This document shows, in pieces, positions 8,203-16,710 of a DNA stretch of 64,000 nucleotides (its first letter is position 1; each line of letters opens with the position of its first letter). The notes below the pieces were generated by a model. The model was given only the letters and a program-made list of their open reading frames with translations, made no database searches and was not told the DNA's origin. The DNA is taken from NCBI RefSeq assembly GCF_020073745.1, contig NZ_JAIRAU010000001.1:1240001-1304000 (forward strand). Reading direction: 5' to 3'. Source of the stretch: Nannocystis pusilla. Lineage in GTDB: Bacteria; Myxococcota_A; Polyangia; Nannocystales; Nannocystaceae. The position numbers and the translations under genes were made by a program.

Positions 8203-9213
8203 ATGTCCTCGTCCAGCGGAGAGCACGCAGGCGCCCGCGCCTGGCTTGCGGACGTCGGCCTGGCGCTCGGCGTGTTCGTCGCGCTCAACGTGGCCGGCGA
8301 GCTGCTGGTCGGCGGCGGCTTCGACGTCACGGGCGCGTGGATCAGCCTGCCCCAGGGACCAGGTACGACGCTCCTCGAGGCGATCCTGGCGGCGGCGCTG
8401 ATCGCCCGCGGGCTCGGACCGCTGCGGCGGGCGCGGGTGACGGCGGCCTGCGCGTTGCTGATCGTCGCGGCGGCGGCGGCGTGGGACACGATCGTCTACT
8501 TCGCCCTGCTGACGGCCGGACGGATCGCCACGCCGCTGCCGTTCCCCAGCTCGGTGCTGGTGCTGGCGCTGGCGCTGGCGCTGGCGTGGACGGCGGCGCG
8601 CCCGGGCCCGCCGCGGACGTGGTCGAAGGGACAGGTCGTGCGCAGCCTGGCGGTCGCCGCGGTGGTGGCGTGGACGCTGCCGCTGGTGCTGATGCTGACC
8701 TTCGGCCCGACCCGCTACGCGCGCGAGGCCGACGCGATCGTGGTGTTCGGCGCGCGGGTGTACGCCGACGGCAGGCCGTCGCACGCGCTGGCCGATCGCG
8801 TGGACGAGGCGATCCGCCTGTACCACCGCGGGCTGGCGCCGGTGATCGTGATGAGCGGGGCGCTCGACGAAGTCCACGGCGGCTCGGAGCCGGCGGCGAT
8901 GAAGGCGCGGGCGGTCGCGGCCGGCGTGCCGGCGGCGGCGATCGTGCTCGACGAGCTCGGGGTCGACACGGCGGCGACGGTGGACGTGACCGCGGCCTGG
9001 CTGCGCGAACGCGGCGAGCGACGCGTGCTGGCGGTCAGCCATTATTATCACCAGCCGCGCGTCAAGCTGCTGTTCCAGCGCGCCGGGGTGCTCGCATACA
9101 CGGTGCCGGCGACGATGAGCCGGCGTTTATTAAAGGAGCCGTGGTTCGTGGCGCGCGAGGTGCTGGCCTACTACGCGGCCTGGCTCGCGCCGGTGTTGCC
9201 GATGAAATCGTAG
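8203..9213 (+). CDS. DUF218 (SanA/YdcF-type) membrane protein
   Basis: A 336-residue protein. The frame is open from 8053, but that start lies in the repeat and the first 50 residues are unlike protein, so I choose ATG 8203. Residues 1-160 hold about five hydrophobic helices. Residues about 168-336 form a DUF218 domain: DAIVVFGARVYADGRPSHAL at its start, VMSGALDE in the middle, and the conserved AVSHYYHQPRVKLLFQRAG near the end. DUF218 proteins such as SanA, ElyC and YdcF are linked to envelope integrity and peptidoglycan precursor handling in enterobacteria. The role here is not known. Confidence 0.85.
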   Translation: MSSSSGEHAGARAWLADVGLALGVFVALNVAGELLVGGGFDVTGAWISLPQGPGTTLLEAILAAALIARGLGPLRRARVTAACALLIVAAAAAWDTIVYFALLTAGRIATPLPFPSSVLVLALALALAWTAARPGPPRTWSKGQVVRSLAVAAVVAWTLPLVLMLTFGPTRYAREADAIVVFGARVYADGRPSHALADRVDEAIRLYHRGLAPVIVMSGALDEVHGGSEPAAMKARAVAAGVPAAAIVLDELGVDTAATVDVTAAWLRERGERRVLAVSHYYHQPRVKLLFQRAGVLAYTVPATMSRRLLKEPWFVAREVLAYYAAWLAPVLPMKS

Positions 9214-9358
9214 GCGCGGGGCGCAGCGCGTCGGGGCGGATGCGCGCGGTCGCGGGCGTGACCGAAATTGCTGGGATGTTCGCCCATCCCGAGGCGCGGT
9301 CGCGGTGCATGGCGGCGATGCACTGGACCGCCGCGCCGTTCGAGCGTAGGACTGTCGC

Positions 9359-9901
9359 ATGCCCATCTGGCTGACGCTGATCTGGCTGGTCATGTTCGGC
9401 GGTCTGGCCGCATTCTTCCTCCGTTCGATCATCCGACAGCAGGCCGCGATCCAGGCGTGGAACCGGTCGCCCGCAGGCAAGCGCCACCAAGAGGCGCTGG
9501 AGTCGTGGCTGCTCTGCAAGGCGCGCGTCGAGCGGGCCGAGCCGACCGGCGAGCCGCCGGTGATCCGAGTGGCGATCGAGTCGCGGAGAGTAGGCGGCGG
9601 GGGGATCAAGCATGTTCATGTCTCCGAGGAGCGACGACCGATGCACGTGCAGGTCCGCTTGCTGCCGATCGGCGGCGGGGAGGTGGTGGCCGAGGCGGTC
9701 CTCCCCATCATCACGGCCGAGATCGGTGACTTGACGCCCGGGCGGATCTTCAGCGTGCTCTACGATCCCCGCGACCCGCAGCGCTTCTGGATCGATTCGA
9801 CGCGGCGCGACGAGACGCTGATCGACGCGGTCACGATGCGCACGCGCGCGGCGGAGGAGAACCTCCGCGCGGCGCAGGCTTTCTCGAAGGGCCAGGGCTG
9901 A
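9359..9901 (+). CDS. Single-pass membrane protein, unknown
   Basis: A 180-residue protein starting at ATG 9359. Residues 4-23 form one membrane helix (IWLTLIWLVMFGGLAAFFLR), followed by a soluble domain. That domain is alpha/beta, with a segment resembling small DUF3592-like folds: it discusses VQVRLLPI, then LTPGRIFSVLYDPRDPQRFWID, a pattern seen in proteins with a beta-barrel of the 'conversion rule' type. I cannot assign a function. Its 3' end is 15 bases from the convergent gene at 9917. Confidence 0.65.
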   Translation: MPIWLTLIWLVMFGGLAAFFLRSIIRQQAAIQAWNRSPAGKRHQEALESWLLCKARVERAEPTGEPPVIRVAIESRRVGGGGIKHVHVSEERRPMHVQVRLLPIGGGEVVAEAVLPIITAEIGDLTPGRIFSVLYDPRDPQRFWIDSTRRDETLIDAVTMRTRAAEENLRAAQAFSKGQG

Positions 9902-9916
9902 GCGGCGGACCGTCGA

Positions 9917-10831
9917 TCAGTCGATCTGCACCTCGACGGCGCCGCTGAGCTCGAGCTGCCACAGCTCGTGGGCGTGATCGGGCCAGCCCGCGCCGTTCGT
10001 CGGATCGACGACGAGCTCGACGCCGTGGCGGCACGCGACCTGGTAGGTCCCGCGCTCGAGCGCCGCCCAGGCGCGGAGGTCGACGGCCAGGGTGATCGGG
10101 GCCCCGGGGACGACCTTCGCGTAGGTCATCGGTCCGCCGAAGTCGTGGGCCTCGATCTTTGGGAGCTTCGTGTCGCCGCGGCGGACCTCGAATTCGAAGC
10201 GATTGTCGCGAGGCCCGCGCTGACGACCGCCGACCGAGACATGAGCTGCACGGGCGTCGGTGTTCTCGATGACGAGCTCGATCTCGATCGGCTCGCCGGC
10301 CTTGAACGGGCGCTTGCGCGGCCGCCAGCGCCCGATCAGGCCCTGGCCGAGCGGTGATCGATCGCGGACGGGCACACCCCAGAGCGCCGCGAGCCCGCGC
10401 GCCGAGGCGGCGTCGACCTGGAAGGTCACGGTGTCGGTCCCGCCGCTGCCACCGCCCGGGCCCCAGCTGCTCGCGGGCGCCGCGGTGCCGTCGGGCAGGA
10501 CGAGGAACTGCGCCCGGGTCGCGGCCCCGGAGCCCTCGAGCCACACGCTGTAGCGATCGTTCGCGTTGGCGATCGAGAACACCCGCGGGTGCCGCGTCCG
10601 CACCCGACGCGACAGGGCAGCCCGCTCGCCGCGGGAGGTCGTCACCGCGAGTCGACCGCGCGGGACGGGCGGATCGAGCCGTTCGTCCCCGCGCCACGCG
10701 GGGGCGAGGAGCTCGCCGTCGTAGACCTCGCCGGGCTGGCTGCTCCGCGCCGGACGGGCGAGGACCCGGCGGGCGAGCGTCATCAGCGGGGTGGCGGCGA
10801 AGATGTGAAGCGCACAGCGGCGGGACGGCAT
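9917..10831 (-). CDS. Hypothetical protein with beta-sandwich C-terminal half
   Basis: 304 residues, family not recognised. There is no convincing signal peptide, and the first 30 residues are Arg-rich, so the true start may be downstream. The C-terminal half (KAGEPIEIELVIENTDARA, then ITLAVDLRAWAALERGTYQV) reads like an Ig-like or intracellular-proteinase-inhibitor-type beta-sandwich with alternating hydrophobic strands. It ends with Trp-containing strands (HELWQLELSGAVEVQID). It is divergent from the WGR-LRR gene, with a 99-base shared upstream region. Confidence 0.6.
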   Translation of the reverse strand: MPSRRCALHIFAATPLMTLARRVLARPARSSQPGEVYDGELLAPAWRGDERLDPPVPRGRLAVTTSRGERAALSRRVRTRHPRVFSIANANDRYSVWLEGSGAATRAQFLVLPDGTAAPASSWGPGGGSGGTDTVTFQVDAASARGLAALWGVPVRDRSPLGQGLIGRWRPRKRPFKAGEPIEIELVIENTDARAAHVSVGGRQRGPRDNRFEFEVRRGDTKLPKIEAHDFGGPMTYAKVVPGAPITLAVDLRAWAALERGTYQVACRHGVELVVDPTNGAGWPDHAHELWQLELSGAVEVQID

Positions 10832-10930
10832 GCTGTCCTGGAACGATATGCGCGCTCCGAGCTTTCATCCGACGACGCCCTGCGTCGCCCCGTGCCGCAC
10901 GCGCATCCGGTTCTCTGCTAGGACGCGGCG

Positions 10931-12748
10931 ATGCAGGACGCGATCGCTCCCGCCCTCCGCCTCCACGATCGTCTCGTCGCGCCGAGGAACTTCTGGTCGT
11001 ACGTGATCGACGGCGAGGCCGTGACGATGACCCAGGGCCGTGTCGGGACCGACGGCAAGAGCACGAGCAAGTCGCTCGAGAGCGAGGACGCGGCCCGCGC
11101 GTTCGCGCGCAAGAGCCTCGAGCAGAGAGTGGCGAAGGGCTTCGTCGACGCGTCACTCCGTTACGAGATCGCGGCCTGGGAGGATGTCGCGTCGGCCCTC
11201 CGCGGGCCCGGCAACGGCGAGGAGCCGACCGACCGCGTGCTCGTCTTGCCCGGTCCGACGCGCCTCCCGCACTCGCTCTGGATCGAATTCCGCGAGGGCA
11301 TCCTGAGCTGCGAGGACGACGACGGGCGGCCGTTCGCCGGGATCCTGGTGCGCGGCGACCTCGACATCGACGGCGCGCTCTACGGCTACGAGGACGACTT
11401 CGGCCCCTTCCTGCAGGTCGAGGGCAACCTCCGCGCCCGTGCGATCGCCACCGGCGGGGCGCGCATCGACGTCGCCGGCGACATCGTCACGGAGGAGCTC
11501 GTCGGCGCGTACAACCACGGGCTCGTCAGGGCGCGCGGTCGGCTCTCGGCGCGCGTGATCGCGAGCGAACACACCGTGCAGGCCGATGGCGGGCTCGACG
11601 GGCTGCGCTACCTCGGCTGGGGCGGCCACGTGCTCTCGGTGCAGGGCGGCGTCGCGGACGAGTCCGACCCCTACGACCCGGCGGGCGTGTTCGTCTCGTC
11701 GGTGCGCCGGAACGAGAGCGTCGACCTCCAGCAGGCGCGGCGCTCGGTCGCCGCGGGCGGTTCGATCCTGGTGGCCTCGCCGACGAGCATCCGCCAGGAG
11801 TTCGCGCGGAAGATGGCGCCGAAGCTGGCGAGCCGGGAGAAGGTCAAGACGCTCTCGCTCGCCGGCAAGGGCCTGACGCTGCTGCCGGACGAGCTGTTCG
11901 CGTTCCGCAACCTCGTCAAGCTCGACCTCACCCACTGCCGGCTGCGCGCGCTGCCGGACCGACTCGGCGAGCTGACCGGGCTGCGCGAGCTCGTCCTGAG
12001 GGGTAACGGCCTGCAGCGGCTGCCCGACTCGATCGGCGAGCTGGCCGAGCTCCGCAGCCTCGAGCTCGAGGCCAACTGTCTCGTCGACCTGCCGCCGAGC
12101 CTCGAGCGGTGCACGAAGCTGCAGCGCCTCGTCCTCACCAACAATCCGTACTCGTACGTGCGGCGCTCGTTCGGCGGATGGCACCGGGTGGCGCTGATGT
12201 GGCAGCTCCCCGACGTGGTGTTCCGGCTCCCGGCGCTCGAGCACCTCGAGTTCGATCAGACCTTCGTGCGCAGCCTCCCCGAGGGCAGGCCGGCGAGCGA
12301 ATCACTGCGGGTGAAGGGCGTGCGCGGCACGTTGCTGCCCGAGCGCGAGGCGCAGCGCTTTCCCGGGTGGAACATCGACGCCGCGTCGAGCGTCGGGCAT
12401 GCGCTGTTCTACGCGCGGATCTGGCTGCACCGGGAGAACATCCCGCTCGAGCGGTTCTGGGACCCGACCTCGGGCCGCTACGACTTCAGCGAGACCGACG
12501 CGCTGCTGCGCCTGATCCTTCGCATCCAGATCCCGACCGCGGCGCCGTACGACGATGTGCTGGCGGTCCTCGAGAAGCAGTCGGCCGCGCTCGCAGGCGA
12601 GCTGAATTGGAGCGGCAAGTTCGAGGAGCAGGTGCGGCGGCTGTTCCAGTCGTTCGTCGCCGTGCTCGACGTCGAGGCGCAGGAGCTCCCCGGTCACCCG
12701 CTGATCACGCGGTTGCGCCCGATCTTCGAGCGGCACGCGGCGGGGTGA
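10931..12748 (+). CDS. WGR domain - beta-helix - leucine-rich repeat protein
   Basis: A 605-residue cytoplasmic protein with three parts. Residues about 10-80 are a WGR domain (KFW-type core NFWSYVIDGEAVTMTQGRVGTD, then KSLESEDAARAFARK). Residues about 130-270 have the regular short hydrophobic turns of a polymer-forming or right-handed beta-helix (VEGNLRARAIATGGARIDVAGDIV). Residues about 300-420 contain leucine-rich repeats of the 23-residue type (LVKLDLTHCRLRALPDRLGE, LRELVLRGNGLQRLPDSIGE). The C-terminal ~190 residues are unassigned. WGR domains occur in PARPs and bacterial MolR-type regulators and bind nucleic acid ends in PARPs; LRRs usually mediate protein contacts. The pairing suggests a regulatory or sensing role, but no enzyme domain is visible. 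Confidence 0.8.
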   Translation: MQDAIAPALRLHDRLVAPRNFWSYVIDGEAVTMTQGRVGTDGKSTSKSLESEDAARAFARKSLEQRVAKGFVDASLRYEIAAWEDVASALRGPGNGEEPTDRVLVLPGPTRLPHSLWIEFREGILSCEDDDGRPFAGILVRGDLDIDGALYGYEDDFGPFLQVEGNLRARAIATGGARIDVAGDIVTEELVGAYNHGLVRARGRLSARVIASEHTVQADGGLDGLRYLGWGGHVLSVQGGVADESDPYDPAGVFVSSVRRNESVDLQQARRSVAAGGSILVASPTSIRQEFARKMAPKLASREKVKTLSLAGKGLTLLPDELFAFRNLVKLDLTHCRLRALPDRLGELTGLRELVLRGNGLQRLPDSIGELAELRSLELEANCLVDLPPSLERCTKLQRLVLTNNPYSYVRRSFGGWHRVALMWQLPDVVFRLPALEHLEFDQTFVRSLPEGRPASESLRVKGVRGTLLPEREAQRFPGWNIDAASSVGHALFYARIWLHRENIPLERFWDPTSGRYDFSETDALLRLILRIQIPTAAPYDDVLAVLEKQSAALAGELNWSGKFEEQVRRLFQSFVAVLDVEAQELPGHPLITRLRPIFERHAAG

Positions 12749-12782
12749 GGCCGAGTGCTTCGTGGGACCTGCGAATCAATCG

Positions 12783-13178
12783 TCACGCGGGCGGGCGGGG
12801 CTTGCCGACGAAGTAGCGGATGATGTCGGCGAGCGTGCCGACGCCGAGGCCGACGGCGCCGAGCATGAGGAAGGTGGCGACGCCGGCCAGGTCTTCGAAG
12901 CCGCCGGTGTTGGGGCCGGCGAAGGCGCGCAGCATCAGCACGTAGCCGACGACGAGGCCGAGCTGGGCGCCGAGGAAGCCGAGGCGGGCGCCGAGGAAGC
13001 CGAACGCGACCGGCAGGGCGACGGTGAGCAGCAGTGACAGCGAGGCGCCCTGCACGGCTTCGAGCGTGGGCGGCTGGCCGGTGTTGAGGGACGCGGCGAG
13101 CAGGGCCAGGCCGATCCAGAGCGCGGCGGTGACGAGGAGGACGACGAGCCAGCGCGGACTGAAGGCGGGCGGGACCAT
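12783..13178 (-). CDS. Small four-helix membrane protein
   Basis: 131 residues, with about four hydrophobic helices: WLVVLLVTAALWIGLALLAA near the N-terminus, a Leu/Ala-rich helix at 46-70, LGLVVGYVLMLRAFAG, and LAGVATFLMLGAVGLGVGTL. A short cytoplasmic tail ends KPRPPA. I recognise no family. It is convergent with the WGR-LRR gene and follows the IgGFc-like lipoprotein in the same direction with an 18-base gap, so the two may be one transcript. Confidence 0.7.
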   Translation of the reverse strand: MVPPAFSPRWLVVLLVTAALWIGLALLAASLNTGQPPTLEAVQGASLSLLLTVALPVAFGFLGARLGFLGAQLGLVVGYVLMLRAFAGPNTGGFEDLAGVATFLMLGAVGLGVGTLADIIRYFVGKPRPPA

Positions 13179-13197
13179 GCGATGATTGTAGCGAAGG

Positions 13198-14883
13198 TCA
13201 CCCGGGCGGTTGGTTGATCTCGCCGAGGCTGAGGCCGCCGGGATAGGCGTAGCTGATCCGGCAATCGTAGCCGTAGACCTCGATGCCGAATTTGACGGTC
13301 TGACTGCGGATGTCGTGGGGGCCGTCGGGGATCAGGAAGCGCGCGTAGCCGAGGCCGCCGACGCCGAGGTCGGTGGCGGCCGGCAGCGCGGCGCCGTCGA
13401 GCTCGATCGTGTCCCAGCCGGCCAGCGGGCCGACCACGGTGATCATGTCCCAGCCGTAGGTCTCGGGGGTCAGGAAGGTGTAGTTGTTGCGGTACTGGGC
13501 GGTCGGCGGGATGAAGGTGATCGCAGGGTCGCCGAGCTCGGTGGTGTCGTCGGAGGGCACGTCGCAATTGCTGGAGATGAATTCGCCGGGGTACTCGGCG
13601 TCGTTCTTCGGCCCGCTCGACTGGTCCTGGCTCAGCATGTAGTGGGCGACCATGAAGGCCTCGCTGCCCTCGACGCGGAACGAGGCGGGCGTCAGCAGCT
13701 CGTGGAACTGGCCCTCGTCGAGGACGACCTCGCCCTGGTGGTCGCCGGTGAACGTGAGCACGGTGCCGTCCTTGTCGGCGAGGAAGCGGTAGAGGTCGGG
13801 CTCGTCGCTGCGCGGGCGGAACTTGACGACCGCGTAGTCCTTGCCCCACGCGGTGCGCGGCGGGACCTGCTCCTCGAGGTAGTCCTTGTAATAGTTCATG
13901 CCGGGGCCGGGCAGGCTCATCGCCGGCGAGCCGGTCATGACGGCGACCGGGGCGGTGCTGCTGACCCGCATGCCGGTGAAGTCGGCGACGCTGCCGCTCG
14001 GCGAGACGATCCGCAGCGCCTGCTGGGCGTCGACGGTGTGCGTGGTGCTGGCCCCGCCGACGAGCCCGGGCACGCCGCCGCCGCCCTCGGTGCCGCCCTG
14101 CATGGTCGCCGGCATCTCGACGGTGACCTCGTTGCCGTCGACCATGCTGATGATGCTGACCCAGCTCGCCGAGAAGTCGCTGTTGTGATAGCTCGGCACC
14201 AGGTAGTCCTGGCCCCACGCGTGCGCGGGCAGCAGGATCGAGGCGTCGGCGGTCGCCACCTGCGAGCTCGAGTACGGGCTGAACTGATAGGCGACCACCG
14301 GCACGTCGCTCTCGAGCCGCAGCACCTGCGGCAGCACGCCGGTCGCCACCGGCATGGCGTGCTGCGACAGGGCGGCCGAGAACTCCGGCAGGATGAAGGT
14401 GTGGAGCTGCTTCGGCGGGACGACCGCGGCCTCGAGGAGCTCGCCGGCGGCGCCGTACAGGGTGACGTTGGCGTCGACGTTGCCGCTGGTGTTGGCGGCC
14501 ACCACGGCCCACGGCAGGTCGGTGCCGTCGTCGCCGACGGTCGGCGCGAACAGACAGCCGGCGCTGGTGAGGTTCATCGCCGCGAGCTCGCAGGTGCTCT
14601 CGTCGACCGGGCCGGTGTCGCCGACGTCCGGCATCGCGCCGAGGTCGAACTTGGCGCCGTTGGTGGTGGTGCTCGGCGAGGTGGAGCCGGTCGGCGAGGA
14701 GTTCGAGGCGTCGGTCGTCGAGGTGGTGGCCGGCGCCTCGGTGGTGGCCGGACTCGTGGTCGCGTCGGTGAGGCCCACGGACGCGCTCGTGCCGGTCGTC
14801 GAGGCGCCCTCGGTGCCCGCAGGGGGACTGGCCGCGCAGGCGCAGACGAGGACGAGGAGGAGCGGGAACGGGCTGCCGCGCAT
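13198..14883 (-). CDS. IgGFc-binding-like surface lipoprotein
   Basis: 561 residues. The signal peptide ends at a lipobox (VLVCAC). It is followed by a Thr/Ser-rich linker (residues about 22-70, repeats of the ATTSPATTEAPATTST type) that tethers the folded part away from the membrane. The remaining ~480 residues have the features of the IgGFc-binding N-terminal domain family: VVPPKQLHTFILP, VPVVAYQFSPY, and an AHAWGQDYLVPSY strand repeated later as AWGKDYAVVKFRP. In animals the domain lies in FCGBP mucin-like proteins. Bacterial homologues are surface proteins, mainly in Bacteroidota and Myxococcota, with unknown ligands. The Thr-rich linker is the style seen in many lipoproteins of this window. 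Confidence 0.8.
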   Translation of the reverse strand: MRGSPFPLLLVLVCACAASPPAGTEGASTTGTSASVGLTDATTSPATTEAPATTSTTDASNSSPTGSTSPSTTTNGAKFDLGAMPDVGDTGPVDESTCELAAMNLTSAGCLFAPTVGDDGTDLPWAVVAANTSGNVDANVTLYGAAGELLEAAVVPPKQLHTFILPEFSAALSQHAMPVATGVLPQVLRLESDVPVVAYQFSPYSSSQVATADASILLPAHAWGQDYLVPSYHNSDFSASWVSIISMVDGNEVTVEMPATMQGGTEGGGGVPGLVGGASTTHTVDAQQALRIVSPSGSVADFTGMRVSSTAPVAVMTGSPAMSLPGPGMNYYKDYLEEQVPPRTAWGKDYAVVKFRPRSDEPDLYRFLADKDGTVLTFTGDHQGEVVLDEGQFHELLTPASFRVEGSEAFMVAHYMLSQDQSSGPKNDAEYPGEFISSNCDVPSDDTTELGDPAITFIPPTAQYRNNYTFLTPETYGWDMITVVGPLAGWDTIELDGAALPAATDLGVGGLGYARFLIPDGPHDIRSQTVKFGIEVYGYDCRISYAYPGGLSLGEINQPPG

Positions 14884-15503
14884 GTGAAGATGGTAGGCCG
14901 GAACCGAGCCTGGAGGCGATCGCCGGGGGGCAGTTTTTCACCTGACCCTTGGACCATGCGCGGTGGCGAGCACGCGAGCTGCCTGCGGGCCCCCGTCGGC
15001 CCTCGACGCAGCGCTCGGATGGCTGCTGCTCGCGCCTCACCCGTGCGAGCGATCTCGGGGATGCCCCTGCGGGTCGCCGAACTCGGCCTCTCCGGGCGAC
15101 CCGCGGGCTGGACGCGAGCGTGAGGGGCGTGGGACGACGGCGCGGACGTATCGACACGGCGACGAGCGCGGTCGATAACGCCAGCGAGGACGGCGCTGTT
15201 CCGTCCCCGGCGAATTGGTGTGATGATGTGTTCTTTCAGTCATGTTGCTCGAAGGACATGTCGCGACGTTCATGTCCCTGGCATGGTGGCCGGTCGAGCA
15301 GGGCGCCGCGGCGGTGGGGCGGAGCGCGACCTCGCCGTCGCCGTGAGGTCGAGGGCGAGGGTTGGCGCCCGCGGCGCCCGGATGCGAGGTTCCCTCACGA
15401 ACGGCGGGCCGATGGCGTGGCCGGCGGTCGGGCGCCGGCGAGAGGAGAGGGGCGGGGCGGCGCGCTACGCCCCGCGTCGTGCTCGTGGTACTCTGCGCCG
15501 CAA
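14884..15503. other. Long intergenic stretch, no convincing gene
   Basis: About 620 bases separate the IgGFc-like lipoprotein from the histidine phosphatase region. All frames that are open here are Arg-rich or low in hydrophobic residues, as expected of GC-rich shadow frames. The only clear structure is the palindromic repeat at 15254-15277. The last 60 bases presumably hold the promoter of the next gene, but I cannot mark boxes with confidence. Confidence 0.6.
15254..15277. repeat. Palindromic repeat, two units
   Basis: GGACATGTCG, then CGAC, then GTTCATGTCC: two family 10-mers 14 bases apart. Flanking half units (CATGTTGCTC just before, CTGGCATGG just after) hint at a longer, decayed run. 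Confidence 0.75.
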
Positions 15504-15557
15504 ATGCGCGCTCTGGCCGTCGTCGCTGTCGTGTTGCTCGGAGGAACGACGACGTGA
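15504..15557 (+). CDS. Possible 17-residue leader peptide
   Basis: An ATG-initiated 17-codon frame (MRALAVVAVVLLGGTTT) ends in a TGA that overlaps the GTG start of the histidine phosphatase (GTGA). The phosphatase ribosome-binding site (GGAGG, 15540-15544) lies inside this frame. The overlap is what a translationally coupled leader would look like. It is short and unsupported by homology, so it may be chance. Confidence 0.25.
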   Translation: MRALAVVAVVLLGGTTT

Positions 15558-16270
15558 CCTCGCTGCGGCTCTACCTCCTGCGTCACGGCGAGCCGGACCT
15601 GCGCGGCGAGTTCTACGGCCACGCCGATGTGCCGCTGTCGCCGCGGGGGAGGGCGCAGGCGCAGGCGCAGGCGCGAGCCCTGGCCGCGCGACCGCTGGTG
15701 GCGATCTACAGCTCGGACCTGGGGCGCGCGGCCGACGGCGCGCGGCTGCTGGCCGCGCACGGCGAGGCCCGCCCGGCTCCGGAGGCCCTGTTCGCGCTGC
15801 GGGAGATGCACCTCGGCGTGCTCGAGCGGCTGGCCTTCAGCGAGGCGGGCGCGCGCTACCCCGAGCTCGCGGGCCGCAGTTACGACGACATGCTCGAGTT
15901 CCGCATGCCCGAGGGCGGCGAGAGCGTGCTCGACGTGGCGGCGCGCGTGGTGCCCTGCATCGAGGCGATCATCCTCCGACACGCGCGCCGCGGCAGTCCC
16001 GAGGGACAGGTGCCCGCGGTGGCGCTGGTCGCCCACAACACGGTGGTGCGGATCTTGCTCGCCTCGGCGGCGGGCCTCGGCCCGGCCGGCTATGTCCGCT
16101 TCGAACAGGCGTTCGGCTCGATCAGCAGCATCGACGTCGGCGACCGCTGGGAGCGCGACCCGTGGCCCTCCGCACGCATCAGCCTGTGCAATTGGGTGCC
16201 GGAGCCCGAAGCCGCCGGTGCGCCCCCGGTCGGCGGCCCGCAGGTTCATGCTAAGGTCTCCGCGTCGTGA
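15554..16270 (+). CDS. Histidine phosphatase family protein
   Basis: 238 residues from GTG 15554, with GGAGGA nine bases upstream; the frame is open further 5' but without protein-like sequence. The histidine phosphatase (phosphoglycerate mutase-like) signature LLRHGEPD is at residues 8-15, with the nucleophile His11. The second motif, LREMHLGVLERL, and the late catalytic His in ALVAHNTVVRILL are present. Related enzymes include CobC (adenosylcobalamin/alpha-ribazole phosphatase), GpmB and acid phosphatases, and substrate cannot be told from the motifs. It is followed 40 bases later by folB. Placement with a pteridine gene could hint at a dephosphorylation step in folate synthesis (dihydroneopterin triphosphate), but that is speculation. 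Confidence 0.85.
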   Translation: MTSLRLYLLRHGEPDLRGEFYGHADVPLSPRGRAQAQAQARALAARPLVAIYSSDLGRAADGARLLAAHGEARPAPEALFALREMHLGVLERLAFSEAGARYPELAGRSYDDMLEFRMPEGGESVLDVAARVVPCIEAIILRHARRGSPEGQVPAVALVAHNTVVRILLASAAGLGPAGYVRFEQAFGSISSIDVGDRWERDPWPSARISLCNWVPEPEAAGAPPVGGPQVHAKVSAS

Positions 16271-16310
16271 ACCTTCGCTGCTCCGCAGCCCCCCCGAGGA
16301 GTGTCTCGTC

Positions 16311-16703
16311 ATGAACCAACGCACGGGCGACACCGTGTACTGCAACCAGCTCGCGCTCGACATCGAGATCGGGTTCCACGAGGTCGAGCGCGGCGTCCAG
16401 CAGACGGTGCTCGTCGACCTCGAGCTCACGACCAACTTCGGTCGCGGGCCCGCGAGCGACAACTTCGCCGGCCTCGTCGATTACTACGTGATCGCCAACC
16501 ACCTCACGGCGCACGTGGCGGGCCGGCGATACGCGCTGATCGAGGCGCTCGCCGTCGACCTGGCCCGCGAGATCGTCAAGCTCCACCCCGAGGTCACTGC
16601 GAAGGTGCGCATCGTCAAGCAGCCGCTCGACATGCCGCGGGTCCGCTCGGTCGCCGTCGAGTGCGTGCGGACGGCGGCCGACTTCGCCGCGGAGCCCCGG
16701 TAG
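16311..16703 (+). CDS. folB: Dihydroneopterin aldolase-like protein (FolB)
   Basis: 130 residues, matching the ~120-residue FolB fold. Dihydroneopterin aldolase cleaves 7,8-dihydroneopterin to 6-hydroxymethyl-7,8-dihydropterin in folate biosynthesis. Visible family features are LDIEIGFHEVERGVQQTVLVD near the N-terminus (the I-G-HEVER-Q pattern), LVDYYVIANHL, the catalytic-region Glu in YALIEALAVDLAREI, and a C-terminal VRIVKQPLDMPRVRSVAVE strand. The start at ATG 16311 is preceded by GAGGAG at a normal distance. The start of the flavoprotein gene follows eight bases later, so the phosphatase, folB and flavoprotein are probably co-transcribed. The tetrahydroneopterin/dihydroneopterin epimerase activity found in FolX is an alternative. 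Confidence 0.85.
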   Translation: MNQRTGDTVYCNQLALDIEIGFHEVERGVQQTVLVDLELTTNFGRGPASDNFAGLVDYYVIANHLTAHVAGRRYALIEALAVDLAREIVKLHPEVTAKVRIVKQPLDMPRVRSVAVECVRTAADFAAEPR

Positions 16704-16710
16704 TTCGGTC

